The notes: a model not told the origin generated them from the letters alone. Shown: positions 18,755 to 33,100, numbered from the stretch's first letter. The stretch: DNA of 64,000 bases from Siphonodentalium dalli (GCA_032622095.1 CP136065.1:247627474-247691473); one strand, 5' to 3'. A program made the numbers and translations.

Positions 18755-21179
18755 TTAGAATTTCCTTTTCTTTTTGTAGTTTATTCCCTTCCCAAACCAC
18801 CCAGGAGCGGTAGCTGGGAACTTCCGCTTCGCAGTGTCGCCCACACTGTCAGAATCACTCTCATTCTTAATCCTCGACATTCGTTTGGAAGTGTCATTGT
18901 CCGTATCATCCTCATTCTTATTTATCGACTTCTGCCTTGTAGAGTCACTGTCCGTATCACATTTAATTGTTTTCCTCGGTCGACCCCTCTTTCGTTTAGC
19001 AGTGTTACCAATACTGTCACATGTAGTTCTCAAGTTCCCTTTGACAACACTATGAAGTATATCATTCTTTAATGGAGTGCCCCTACTCTGATCAACATTA
19101 GAGTTGGAGTCGTTGTCAGAGTCTGTTTCACCTTTATGGTTTTTCTCATCTTCCTGAGTTTTAGAAATAATGTTCATATTTTCCTCATCACGACTAAACC
19201 TAGATTCTTCATTTGACTCTGATTTAGCTTGCATATTTTGTGTGTTACCTTCAGTTGATATATTTTTAGGTTTGGTCCGAGGTTTCTGAATACTGTATTC
19301 TGAGATCAGTGTTGGTGATGCTGTTATAGTACAATCAGAGCCTACATCATCGGAATTTTCTGGAATGTCCATTGAAGACGCTGAATGCTCATCATAATCT
19401 GATATAATAATTAGGTTGTCAGCACTGCTAGCCATTATTGAGCTGCGATTATTTTTTAAGTCTTTAAAACAGTCTGGTGATGATGCTGTTTCTGAGGCAG
19501 TGTCGGTTGTCTCCCCTGATGTAGCATCATCTCCTACATTACTGTCACTATGGTAACTATGATGAGATGAAGATTTAACATCCGTTTCTATCTTGTTTGT
19601 AACATCCGTTTCTATCTTGTTTGTTTTTGTCTTATTGTAATAATTATGGTCCTCGAGTAAGTCTTGCTGTTTTTCTAACAATTCAGCTACTGTTTTATTA
19701 TTCTTCTGTTTGGCTATATTTTTCCGAAGCCGATTTAAAATATTCCTAGTCCTACTACGGTCCAGATAACTTGTCTCATATAGTTTGACCAACTCTTCTT
19801 TTGGCTCCGATAATGTTTCAAGATGTTGCTTCGATAAATTTACAGCATCACCATGGAAACCATCTGTTTCTTTCTTCACCAGTTGCGGTAAGATTTTCTC
19901 ATATTGCGTTGAGGAATTAGCTGCAGCACAACCAGAAATTAATGCCAGGTTCTCACCCATAATTCCAACAGGTGGTAAATTTGGAATGAGTCCTCCGAAT
20001 GGATTCCGGGGAAGAAACTCTCTATTAGTCATCATCACAGCTTCGTATTTAGTATCACAATTCTTGCTTGTATTAATATCATTGCTTTTTGTTGGAGAAT
20101 TCGATGAAGCATGAGGTGATTGAGCTGAGAGAAGACGGGAGATTACAGGTATATTGGAACGAGGTGGTGTAGCTATATGAGGCAAAATGGGTGAGGTCAA
20201 AGTGGGTAAAAAGGGTGAGGTCAAGCTAGACATTTGTGATGGGAGGTGATTAGAGAGCAATGGCGAGTTTTGGTGAGCGAGCAGAAATGATGTAGACTGA
20301 TGCATATTGTGATGAGGAGATAGGGGTGAAGTAAAATGAGGTGATGGAATAAGGTGAGGCGATAGCGTTGATGTAAAATGAGGTGATCGTGTTAGGTGAG
20401 GTGACAGCGGTGAGGTGACATGCAGTGATGGTGTAAGATGATGCGATAGAGGCGAGGTAAAATGATGTTGTGAGGTATTCGTTGAGGACGTTTCTGTGCT
20501 GTCAGCAGATTTATCCACATTTTGAGGCACTTTTGTTGAATTATTTTCTGATTTCACAGGTGAGGAACTGGACTCGGTAGCTTGTTGATTTCCAGCACTC
20601 CATTGGTGCATATGCTGCAGCATGGCTTGGTAGATTTCAGGGTTTACTCCACCAGGTGACGCTAACTGTCGTCTGTACATCTCATTCTGCATCATCTGAT
20701 GAGTTAACATATCGGGCGATCCAAAGTCACTCGGACCGGAACCTACCTGGAAGCTATTTATGGAATATGGAAGAGGAGGTAGCTGTTGGTTGAGTGTCCG
20801 GTAATATCGCGGATCATATTCCAGGAATGGTGGCGGCTTAAAATCTTCAGCCATCTTTGTAACATGCAATGTATTGACATTTTTCTCTTCTTTCAAGAGA
20901 TGTGCTATATGGAATGGTTTCTTTAAATCTTGCTGCACTTTTGAATTATCCCCCTTCTCGACTCTTCTGCTCGTCTTATGCTCCCGTTTTCGGTTTGATG
21001 TTTGAGCATTTTGTTTACACATCACATGGTTCTTAGGCTTGAATTTCTTTTCACCTATTTCGGTCAGCATATCTTCAGTGTATTTATAATCCATAGGCGG
21101 GATGAGCAATTTCTTGGTTGTACTGCGTAGCTCTCTTGGCCTAAGACTGGTATCCAGCATGAATATCGGATCATATTCC
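18755..21179 (-). CDS. SIRT7: SIRT7 terminal exon encoding an 800-residue low-complexity tail
   Basis: 2425 bp after acceptor TTCTTGCAG. It starts in phase ([13 protein letters not shown], matching the WQDPIFSL of vertebrates) and ends RKF-TAA. The tail is predicted to be disordered: Ser/Asn/Asp-rich, a 14-residue repeat unit of type [14 protein letters not shown] at about residues 598-649, an AT-hook-like KRKRGRPRK near 1087-1094, SDSDS acidic patches, and the conserved PGWFGKG with final basic cluster. Uninterrupted frame across 2.4 kb and conservation of both edges argue that the whole exon is coding. Confidence 0.93.
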
Positions 21180-24100
21180 CTGCAAGAAGAGAGAAATAAT
21201 AAAGTGGTATGGCAAAGTTCTTACTTGGACATTAATCAAATGTAGTTTAGATATTGCAATAATTACATGCAGTTCATTTTCAATAGTGTTTGCCATATAT
21301 TCAATATGTTTTAATAAAATTTTAATTCTGCCTACCCTATTTTTTGAGAAACTAAAAAAATAAATATATTCCCAATTTTATTTTTATATTTTTTTCTTCC
21401 CACCTCCCCTAACTTTCAGCGCAAACAATCTGTAAAACAAGTAATAACAAAAATTCCGTTGTTTGCAAAATGCTAATGCATTTAGATAGGAAATTACTAT
21501 TAGGAATTTCATCATGGCAACACGCAATATCAAGGCAACACGCGACATCATGGCTACATGCGATATCATGGCAAAAATCACAATAAAGTTCCCAATATTT
21601 AACAATATTTCCAATTTATAATGCATTTTCAGGTTGATATTTTTCACCGAGACGTAATTATAAGTAATAGTCTCGGGTTCCTACTGTATAGACCCATCAG
21701 TTAGCCCATCCCTGAGGATAAGCCCAGTCTATGCTTTTGCTCCCAAAACAATCATGGGTTGGTCCACGAAGATAAGCCCACCCCGTTTTTTTAGAACTTG
21801 GAGGGCGAGTATACATTGATGTCAGGTTAACTCACAATGAAGATGTCAAAAATTCAAGTACAAATATAGCATTACTCAAACTAATTTTCCATTGAAAACT
21901 CATTAATACTACCTCCCCCATTGTGTTTCATTAATACTACCTCCCCCATTGTGTTTCATTAATACTACCTCCCCCATTGTGTTTCATTAATACCACCTCC
22001 CCCATTGTGTTTCATTAATACTACCTCCCCCATTGTGTTTCTCAAAATACTGTATTACAATATGTAAGATGATTTTGATGTCTTATTTTAAATATCTATC
22101 TGACATAATAAAACACAAAAGAATTTATTTTCATTAAATAAATTAATATACATCATGATTCATATAAACATGACATTAGATCAGCGCTATGAATGCTAAT
22201 TGAAATTTTGAATGTGGGGTCCTCATCGGTAAGCCCAGTCTAAAGTGTCAAAACAATCATGGGTCCTCCGGGCTTACTGATGGGTGTATAAGTAATCTAA
22301 TTACACAGTTTAATGGCTTCGTGATTTATAAGTTAGGAATTCAGCACGATGCCTTTATACTGTGTAATTACATTAGGAAACCAAGATTATTACTTAAATA
22401 TTATCATTTTAAAAGATTTTAAACTGCACAAATTTGATCAAATTGAGTGATTTATGAGTTATTGCATGTAATTCAATATTCTTGGTTGCCTAAGATAAAA
22501 TCCAAAATAAATTTCTTCCCTGGGAATGATTCCCAAGAATGGAAATATTTTATATTTTCCTTACCTGCTGTAGGTTGGTACTGATGTGTTCAACTCCTCC
22601 ATTAATCGTCTCATCACAAAGTCACACTTCCCTGTAATCCGGCAAAAATAATTAATTCAAGCTCATATTATGAGAAGCTACAACACAAATTCATGATTCC
22701 ATTCAAGCCTTGAAATAGGGTGTCTCATTTGCAGAATGAGGACCCCAGAGGGTGAATTTAGTGATGCTACCCCGCATAGCGGGCTAGCATCTCCAAATTC
22801 ACCCTCTGGGAACCTCATTCTGTTGAGGTGTAAGCAGAATGCGGGGTAGCATCACTAAATTTACCCTCTGGGGACCTCATTCTGCAAATGACAGACACCC
22901 TATTTCAAGGTTTGATTCCATTCCATTAACCCTTTCATGATGGGAGCAGCGCTGGTGCAGCATTAAAGATCCTGTGCCAGTACATTCTCTTATATATGTG
23001 AGTCTCTCATAGGGAGCCTCGCATATATAAGAGAATGCACTGGCTTACAAGGTCAAGGTAAATATTGTTAGGCCAATGCAATCTCTTATATATATGAGGC
23101 TCCCTACTAGAGTCGATTGTGAATCCGCTTCAGTTTACACACACACGTGGGTCTAACAAAACTATTATGGGAGTTTATTTTTTAAGTGACTTCAGTTGGT
23201 ATAGTACCATCCTGTAACATCCACTGTAGACTAGCAATGTATCTTTTAATATTGTAATATTTATTTTAAATCAGAGACATCATCTTTTGATATCCACTGT
23301 AGACTAATAATGTATATTTATATATCATATGTTACATTTTCATAGGCATGTCATAATTTATTGGGCATCCAATGTGGAGTATTAAAATTAATAGATTAGG
23401 CCAAAAAAAAAAGTGTTTTGGTTCTCGGGCAATTTTTTTTTCAAATCAATGAGGGAGGGAGGGTTTTATTTTTATTTTTTTCTGCGCATAGTAAGCATGG
23501 ACAAAGATACCTTCCTCTGTCTAGTGATAACCAGAAAGGTAGAGGGAACTGTTATGCATATAAACTCATTTAGTCTTATATAAAAATGACATTGTACTAC
23601 CAGTGTATGACTGGGATTACCTAACAATATATAATGCCCCTGACATTAACTACTGTTATTTTTGTCTAAAAACTGACACCTCCCCATTCTAATATGTGAT
23701 CCTGAATTTAGTCCTGTGCCTTTCAATTGTATAACGTTACAATTAGTGTAAGTTGTTCACAATGACTAATTATAAGAAGAGCGTGAGGATCAGCTAATAA
23801 TTTTCTTAATTGTAGTCATCTACTTCATGTTGTAAGCCTGCAAGTCACTTTTTAACACATTACATGTTAGAGCTCAATGCACACTAATATTCAACACATA
23901 TCTGCTATGGACATGTTGATAAAATTTAATTTGTTTTCTTCTTCAAATTTTTTTTCCTGGTATTCAAATTTTTTTTCCTTGTAAGTTTTTTTGTCATAAC
24001 ATCAGGCATTGCAATAAAAAGGCCTAATGCGGCCCTTTTTATTCAATGCGGCGGGGCCTGAGAACCAAAACGTTTTTTTTTTTGGCCTTAAGGTTGGAGT

Positions 24101-27100
24101 TTATTACATGGGTATAGTGCTCAGAGGGGTGCGTATCAATCTCTACCAGAGTGCACCAGTCATACTTCCTTTCTGACTCTGTAACCGGCTGGGTACTAGT
24201 ATGCCGTTTCTATATTTAGCGCAGGATTTTCCAAACAAAATGGAGAAAACCGATCGCCCCAGAGTCAAATTTCCTATCTGCTTTGAGAACAATTCCCGCA
24301 CTAAAAACTTAATGACAGAATGGAGGATCAGGGTTTATAAATTGACAGCTGAAACAATGTCAGCAACTTCAATGTTGCGTAAAGCTCATGGCATGCTACA
24401 TTTAACCCCCATTATACAAATTTTCTATTGAGCGTTCTCGAGATGGGAGTCTCTGTTCATTACTTTTTGCATGTGAGTGGTAAAGTATTGTGATCAATTT
24501 AGCATGATAATATAAACAGGTGCTAACTTTAGCACAACACTACACAATATAGGACACAGCTCTTGGCCAATCAGAAGGTGCCATTTCTGGGTGAGGTGAA
24601 ATATTAATATATATTTTTATATTATACCGTTTATTTTCATAGCAGCATCACCATCTTTTGGCGTCCACTGTAGATTTACGATGTAGATTTTTGGTCTGTC
24701 CTGTTTCTTTTGATCCATTCCCCAGAGATCAGAGTATTTTTTTAGCACCTGAAAATAGACACATGTGTCTACAGTGTGGTGGCATATTATGTATATTTAA
24801 AAATATTAAAGGTACTCAATCCGATCAGAGGGTCCCCATATCATCAAGATAAAAACAACATCAATAACATTTCTTCAAAATACGCTTTAGTTATCAGAAT
24901 CGATTAATTGCAACAAAATAATGCTAACGACTGTCAACTATGGTATCAAATTTCCGAAAACGTGTTATTTAATTTATCAACATTTTGTGCAACGAAATAT
25001 GGCTGTATTACCTCGAGTATTCAAAAAATTTGGCCATATTACCACTTGTTTTTAGCGTTATTCATCTTCATCTGCAATTTTGTCCGAGACCATCCGTTTG
25101 ATGGCCTGTTTCTGGGCTACAAACAATTGAAATAACAAACTTCAAAAATCGATATCTGATCACTCTGAGCTTTGATGGGTGGGTCGACTCAAATCAAATA
25201 TTTTTTACCCCTGAAGCCAAAGAAATAGTAATTTAGGAGCGTTAAATCGGAATGAGAACCTTTAAATAGTGAACTACAGATGATATACATGGTGGAATAT
25301 TATGTACGCTACAGAAGTACTCCACATAATCATATTCCCTAAGACAGTCAAAAGATTTAGTTATTACCGTGCTAATTGGATTTGTTTATGGTAAACTGCA
25401 ATTACCCATGAAAAATCAAGGGATTCCCTGCATAAATTATTCAGCCTCACTGATCAAAGGATTGGACGCAGTTTAGTACCAGGGTTCTTAGCCAGTAGGG
25501 ATGGGACAATTCATCGATGCACCGATGTATCGCGATACACTCCTTGACGATAATCGTATCGATACAGGAGCAGCAGTATCGCGGGATCGCGATACCTAAT
25601 TAGTAGTGGTGTCGTTAAGGTAGTTATCAAAACTTATACCTAAATATGTGTCAATCAGTTAGTTTTATTAATGATACAAACAAAATACTCAAAAGATATT
25701 TAATGTAAGTGGAGTAACCGTCTATAGATACCATAATATGCACGATGAAACGCCATGCAGTCCCATTTTACAGCTATCGCGGCTCGCCGGCCGTTCTTAT
25801 TTGACATGAATAAATCAGATATTATCAAACCAATGGAAATCGCCGATACAAGGCCCACTGATCACGCACATGACGGCTGACGGTTTAATAGCATAACCTG
25901 CTATGATGGACATAGTAAGTTAGTAACTGTTCACCCAAAACGAAACCCAGGACAGGTTTGGACTCAGTTATGATGTTCAGTATAGAGCTGTGCATTTGTA
26001 CAAAAAGGCGCACATTGCAGTAAGTTCATAGTAAACGGGAATATGTCAGGGATTTGGGAAGCATAAAACACACTGCATTATTAATATTTCTGCGTCATAA
26101 TTAGGTCAGCGAGGAACCTTCACCTTGTCTTCGGCTGCACCTGCCCTTGGTCTCTCCACTCAATTCATAGTCTCTATCAATACTCTCTTAGTAATAACTA
26201 GTTCTGCCAATCAAGATTTTCAGTTAAGTGCAGAGAACCACTGCAGATTGGAATTAAGTGGAATAAAAACACTTAAAACACAGAGCGATTACTGTTGCCA
26301 ACATGACTTATATTTAAATCAATCCCGTCGTTGACCCCCATCACCAACGCGACGAAATTTTTGTACCACGTGTTGCGTTCTAAAAATAGATCGCTTATAG
26401 TGGATTCGTATAGATGACGAAATATGAGTGAAACAGAAGAATGTTTGATCGAAAGCATTTGAATTACGTCACAAAACTTGTTGCTGGTTCTGGCTGGTTA
26501 ATAAATAGTTGTCACCTGAATGGAATAAAATTTAAACATAAGTTCTTTAGTTCAAGTTAAACGATCACGCATAGATGGGTTCATGTTTGTTGTGTGTCTT
26601 AAACTGTTAATCGGGCGTCGCTCGGCACGATCGAAGCGCATACAAATAAATAGCACCAACAGGGCCTTTTTTGTCGAAGTGTTCACCCAAGTAAAATGAA
26701 GGCACATGGTTCACATGACCGAGAACAAAAAGCGGTCGCTTACAATAATTATAACAACACGGTAGCCGAGTCAAAATTGCCACATTCCGACACATTATTG
26801 AATATGGAGGCCGATAATTTGACTATCAAGTCGATTCGAGTGAAAAATAAACATACACAAAAAAACCGTAACGTCAGTTGGGGCAACTTGGGGCAGAATC
26901 ACGTCGGTCGGTTTCGTTCGGCATTGTTTTAAACCGAAACCCAGTTGTTTTCTGGTTAACCGCCCATCACTATGCCCCACTCAAGAGTCATGCAATAATT
27001 ATCAACGCAATAATTTTTTTATAGTTATGCTGCTTTCAGTTGGAATGCATTTTCCGTACGCGCAGTGCCAGTGGTCCCTTGTGGTATTCTTGTGTCTTGA

Positions 27101-30100
27101 TCGATCTTGACCAAATATCCTTGTCCTTGACATTTATCTTGGAGTAAACTTCGGCCGAAATTCGAAACAAATGGCTTCGTCTACGTCAATAAAGTCAGAT
27201 GCTGATGTATCTATAGTAAACCCGACTCCTTTATTATTATTAAATTCTTAATACTATTAGTATTCAATTTTGTTGATATTTATTCAGCAACATATTACTG
27301 TTTATCAAAAGGAAATCATCTTAAACAAAAGTTAAATGACTGTAAAAAAAATATCGCGATACATATCGTATCGCAAATTGAATATCGCGATACGTATCGT
27401 ATCACGAAATTAGCGTATCGTCCCATCCCTATTAGCCAGTCACGCACAGATCCCGTGAAGTTTGAAGGTAAAGTAAAAATTCTCTGTCAGTTTATAACAG
27501 TTGGTTAATTCGGCAAGAAATTTACTTGCATTGCCCACCATCATGTTCATTACTATGTTTTACACCACCTGCTTCACATATGTATGTAAGGACTTTAACT
27601 TTCCTATAAATTTCATACTTGAAAATCTAGCGAGTGAGTGAGAACCCTGAAATTTCAATATCCGAAGCAATTGTAGAATTATTAGATTTATAAATATTTT
27701 CATGGATTCCAATGTTATTTTTCAAGCAGTTTCTCATCCAGCGACTTTTATCTTTGATACCTTTAAACTTTCTAATTGAGAATGGGAAATTAGGTTTTGC
27801 ACTCATGGAATTGTGTGGGTGAATTTGCAAATAAACAATTTAGATTGCTTGAGAATACAGGATTTTAATTTTTTTGGCCAAGTTTGTTCATGAATTAGCA
27901 GACAAATTACTAACATGCTTCTTATTGGCTGCTGAAAACCAAATGTATGAGACAAACATTAGCACCAAGTATGTCATTAAATATTACAATATCTTCAACT
28001 TGAGTTAAATCCACATCACCATTTATTAGTGTTGAAACGATTAGTGAATTTCAGAGTCGACTAGTCGAGACACAAAAGTCGCGTTGCGTCGACTAGTCGG
28101 TACCCGATATCAAAACTTTCAAACATAACATGGTACGGAAAATTCATCGTACATGGCGTACACTGATGACTGATGCAATGACTGTCTATAGCATAGCGCA
28201 TTTCCCTGCATATATATATATATATAGACACCAATTTATTTGGGAAATAATACTGTAAACATCTTGATATTTATCCAACACACTGAATGTAATTATATAA
28301 TTAGACATGTGGTGGATAATGATTAGAAACTCGATCATTTATACAGGTTTTAAATTTAATATCAGCGTTCGAGGTCATGTGATCACCAATAAACCGGTGC
28401 CGAGCGGTGTCACTATAAAATGTTAATGTTCCGACTAAATACGCCCTATAGAATAGGCTATGTTGTAGAATACGATAGCCAGTTCTTAATGTCAGTATCA
28501 TTTATATACGGTAGCAACAATGACGTCACCTTAAGCGACCTTCAATTGATCAATTGAAATATACACAGTGTCTAGATCAAAGCGGTCTCCGACAAACGAT
28601 AAAGCCGCGTCAATCATTGCCATCATGTCGCAGAGATGTCTTTGACCTCAAACGACGAGTGAGACATTGTGTTGTCAATTTCATTCTTTCAATTAATAGT
28701 CGGGTCACCGTGTGTGTCTATACTAGTAACACTGTCAATTCCGGGTGCCACCAAACATTATACTTACCGTAACTTACGAGCAGTTAACACCGTTTATGTC
28801 GGAATCGATCTTGAAAACGTTATACATGGAACTAATACACTATGTTCCGACTAGTCGCTTGCAAAATTCAGAGTCGACGTTCTGACATTTCAGCGTCATC
28901 TATGACTAGTCGATTAATCGTTTCAACCCTACCATTTATAATATCGTTTTTGAATTTTGGCCGGTATTGAAATAGACCAATAAAACCCTGAATGACCGTT
29001 TTAGGAGTATTATATGTCCCAGAGAGATACATTGAAGTCATAAAAAATACAAAGAACATGATGTTTGGGTCCAGAACAAATATTGCGACATTTGTAATCT
29101 TTGCATCACGCAATGCTTTCGCTTTGTTTTAATCATCAAAATTATGTGGTACCATAAACATTTCAGAGCGAAGAAAGCTACAGATGGTCTACATGTGCAA
29201 TTTTTATGTTACTGCTGATTAAAAATTTCTTACTGGCACAAATGAAACAATCTCAAATTTATTGAAAAATTTAAGAAACAAAACATAAAATTTTCAGTGC
29301 AATATCCAGGGTTTGCGCTGCCACTTGCCAAATTTGCCAATGGCAAAAATAATTCACATTTGGCAAAAAATATTTTTGTTTGGCAAAAGTTTTGGCAAGT
29401 CACTTTTTAATTCCTCAAGAAAGTTGAAAAATATTGGTCAATCAATACCATTCATTTCAGGAAACTCTTATACAATATAATTATATTAGTGGTGTTTTAT
29501 ATAGTTTAGGAACAGTTAAAGGTACTCAACCCGATAAAACTCCTCTCAATTACTATTTCAATGGCTTCGGGGGTCAAAAATATTTGATTCGAGTCGAGGA
29601 AGTCACCCATCAAAGCTCAGATTTGTTAGATATCGATTTTAGAATTCTATTATTTTTCATTATCGGGAATACTATCTGGCCCAGAACTCAGTCAAAATCG
29701 CGTTAAAATTACCACTTGATTTTAGAGTTATTCATCCTTGTCTGTTTGAATAGATTTGGAGTACACATCCAGAGCAGATTACGGCAGTTATTAGTACTGA
29801 TCTCGAGAACATAACTGTATCTGTATCTGTATCTGTATTTGATGCGCGCAGGATCCGTTCGGATGTATAACAAATTTGAAAAATCAATATCTAATAACTC
29901 TGAGCTTTGTTTGATGGGTTCCTCGACTCGAATCAAATATGTTTTACCCGCAAAGCCAAAGAAATAGTAATATAGGACCCTCTGATCGGATTGTTGTTGT
30001 TGGAATCTGTTGAGATGGGGACCCTCTTTACGGGTTGAGTACCTTTAACACCTCTATTAAGATGAAGTTAATCTGATAGCATTAGTATTGATGGGTGGAG

Positions 30101-33100
30101 GGATTACTAGTATTTTGTTTGGTGGTGGTGTTTACATAGCTAATCCTCTTGCAATGTGACGCGCCCTTCTGATGAAGCGACCCTTCTATCATATTATTGT
30201 TCGGTGATTGATTTATTGTTGTATGATAAACCACGAAAGAGATGCGAGTATATTATTAACTAAATGCTTTCCTATCGATATCAAACGTCGTTCAAACCGC
30301 GAGTGTCAAAGCATAAGATCCAATCAAGTTTACAGAAAATTATACTATCAGGGATAACATTTGGCAAATTCTAAAAGAATTTGGCAAAAAATATTTTCAT
30401 TTGGCAAATAATTTGGCAAAAGTAAATTTCGGTCCAGCACGGACCCTGGCAATATCAAAGGTTTCGGAAATCTTTCATGTAGATGTGATTTGAGATACAT
30501 CTGTATACATAATGTTGCGGTTGGAACGAGCCATGTCCGTTTAAGCTAGAAATGAACATATTAAGTCGGGATTTTTTTTTACCCTGTGCCAATGCATTCT
30601 CTTATATATGCGAGTCGACCATAGGTCGCCTCGCATATATAAGAGAATGCATTGGCCTAAATTTTTTTTACAATTTTAATAATTTTTTCTTGTATTCTTT
30701 AACAATTTTATAATTTCACGCATACAGAGCCCCAGACAATACATGAGCAGACGACACTCTTCTATATATGTGTGAGGCTCCCTGCAGGGTAATGGATGTT
30801 TTTTATTTTATGTCCTAAAAATTGTAAGAAACATTTATTTAAAAAAAATGATAAAAAATTGTTAGGCCAATGCATTCTCTTATATATGCGAGGCGACCTA
30901 TGGTCGACTCGCATATATAAGAGAATGCATTGGCACAGGGTAAAAAATATTTGAAATGTTACCTTTAAACTGGTGCCTAAACAGAGAATAATATCACAAG
31001 AGTCAGCAAATTTAATGGCCTCTTTCCATCTGTATGGAGATTTTGTTCCGCCTTTTTCACCAAAATGCACAATGGTGTCGACCAGATTTCCTGAACATTT
31101 ATGACACTTTCTCCCAGTTTTATGACGACGAAGTGATGTCTTCTCCGTAACATCGAACAGTCGAATGTACTCCCGGTGCGGCTTGCATGACTTACAGATC
31201 TGTAAAAGAGATTATCACGATTGCTATTTTTGGGATCAAAATGAGTAAAAGAATAGTCGGGGGATGGAAAATTCTATAACATCAGATAAAATTAGGTGCT
31301 AGACTTATAGTATGCGCGGAAATTAATAGCTATCCCCAGGAAAATTTGAATGTGATCTAGAGGTTACCAATTTAATAGGTGCGACAATAACTATCAGTTT
31401 TAGGTTTCAAAGAAAAGCTTTACTTGAATTGAACTAAGTAGTAGTAAGTTTTTCAGAAGATTGATTATAAAGGTATCCATGTTTGAAACTAGTGATGAAG
31501 ATCTCACGAGACAGAGTGTAGATTCACCATAGTAATATTAACCCTTTTATGATGGGAACTCTGCTGGTGCAGCATTAAAGATCCTGTGCCAGTGCATTCT
31601 CTCATATATGTGAGTCTTCCATAGAGAGCCTCGCATATATAAGAGAATGCACTGGCTTACAAAGTCACGGTAAATATTGTTAGGCCAATGTATTCTCTTA
31701 TATGTGAGGCTCCTTAAGAGAATGTATTGGCACCGGGTTTTCACCAAATTTTAGGAAGCTCCAGTCATGGAAGGGTTAAAGTGATGTGAAACACTCCACT
31801 GGGGTGATCAATGGGAATAGAGAGGTTTTTTTTTCATAAATGTTATATGCGCAGCACACTTCATTCTAATATATGAATTATAGGAGGCAACTCTATTTGG
31901 CCTAATCATAACCGAAAAATTAAGACAAAAATGTTTAAGACATTATGTCAACATAGGTGTGAATTTCGGTAATATTATTTGAATGCTGCATTCTTTCAGT
32001 GGCTTAGTCTCAGGGTACTCACGTATGAGTTCGATTCACTGAAATAAGCACACAATAATATTTACATCTTTAAAATGAGACAGCACCAAATTCCTTTGTT
32101 TGTATCAGTTTTACGAGAATTCCAAAACAATGTAATTTTCATTACCTCAATATACATGTTGCCATGGAGTTCTGAAAGTCTGTTTCTTGAGAACCCGCTT
32201 CTCATATGAAGTCCGTCGCAATTCTGTGACACTATGTACTGTATCTGTATTCAGAAATAACAGAAATAACATTTAATAGACCATAACGCAGTTAACGTAA
32301 GTTGTAGATGAAGGAATTTGTAAATCGTTCATTTTAATTCATTATTGAGCATCAATCATTATAGTAAGTGTATTCACCATATACCACTAATCTGTATTGC
32401 TTCATCTATTTGCATATATCGCAAGACTATTCCATGTTTTAAAACTGAATGGAACAAAATTTTATATCATCCAAATTTGAAAACAATTGGATAACTGTAA
32501 CTAAAGTTATCATCTGTAAAACAAAATAATCGGCAAATTCTATGTCGACAAGGACCATAACTATGGTAAAATTTGGCAGACCGCACCCATATTCGAAGCT
32601 GACCTGTATTGTTGAAGCGATAATTACTATCACTTCAATTATCCTTTCGGAGGCATATAAAGTCAGTATGTAAGTATTTGATGCTTTTATCAACTTATTT
32701 TTTACCCCTGGAACATCACAAAGCATGTGTTTGCTAGGTTTAATTAATGTAGATGTTTTATTCATGCAATAAATACAATTACAACAATGCATTCATTACA
32801 ATAAAAAAGTCAGTTGTAATTGTTGTGTGGGAGTGACCGTCTTCCTGACACCTCCGTATCAATACTAGTATCAATAATGTCTACACATGCATGGTTTCCG
32901 CTATTGGTTGGGGGAATGGGACTGGTAGCTGCTAAGGGGAAAATTCAGTAAATAATTTCTATGTAGACACACCAATTTATCTACATGTACTTTCACCATA
33001 TAGGTCTATAAATTATAATCTCGAAGTGTAAAATATTGTAATTGGCAGATAATTTTACCTGCAAATATTGTCAAAATTGTCAAGCTATTAAACCCTCTAA

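Noticed and set aside
19785-20114. Plus-strand frames within the SIRT7 terminal exon
   Set aside because: Shadows of the long minus-strand coding exon.
26125-26932. hAT transposase inside the 1.94 kb element
   Set aside because: Short frames have no recognisable transposase motif; the element appears non-autonomous.
30762-31070. Separate gene starting MHFGEKGG
   Set aside because: It is the end of SIRT7 exon 7 reading through the donor into the intron and hairpin element; the true exon continues upstream to 31199.
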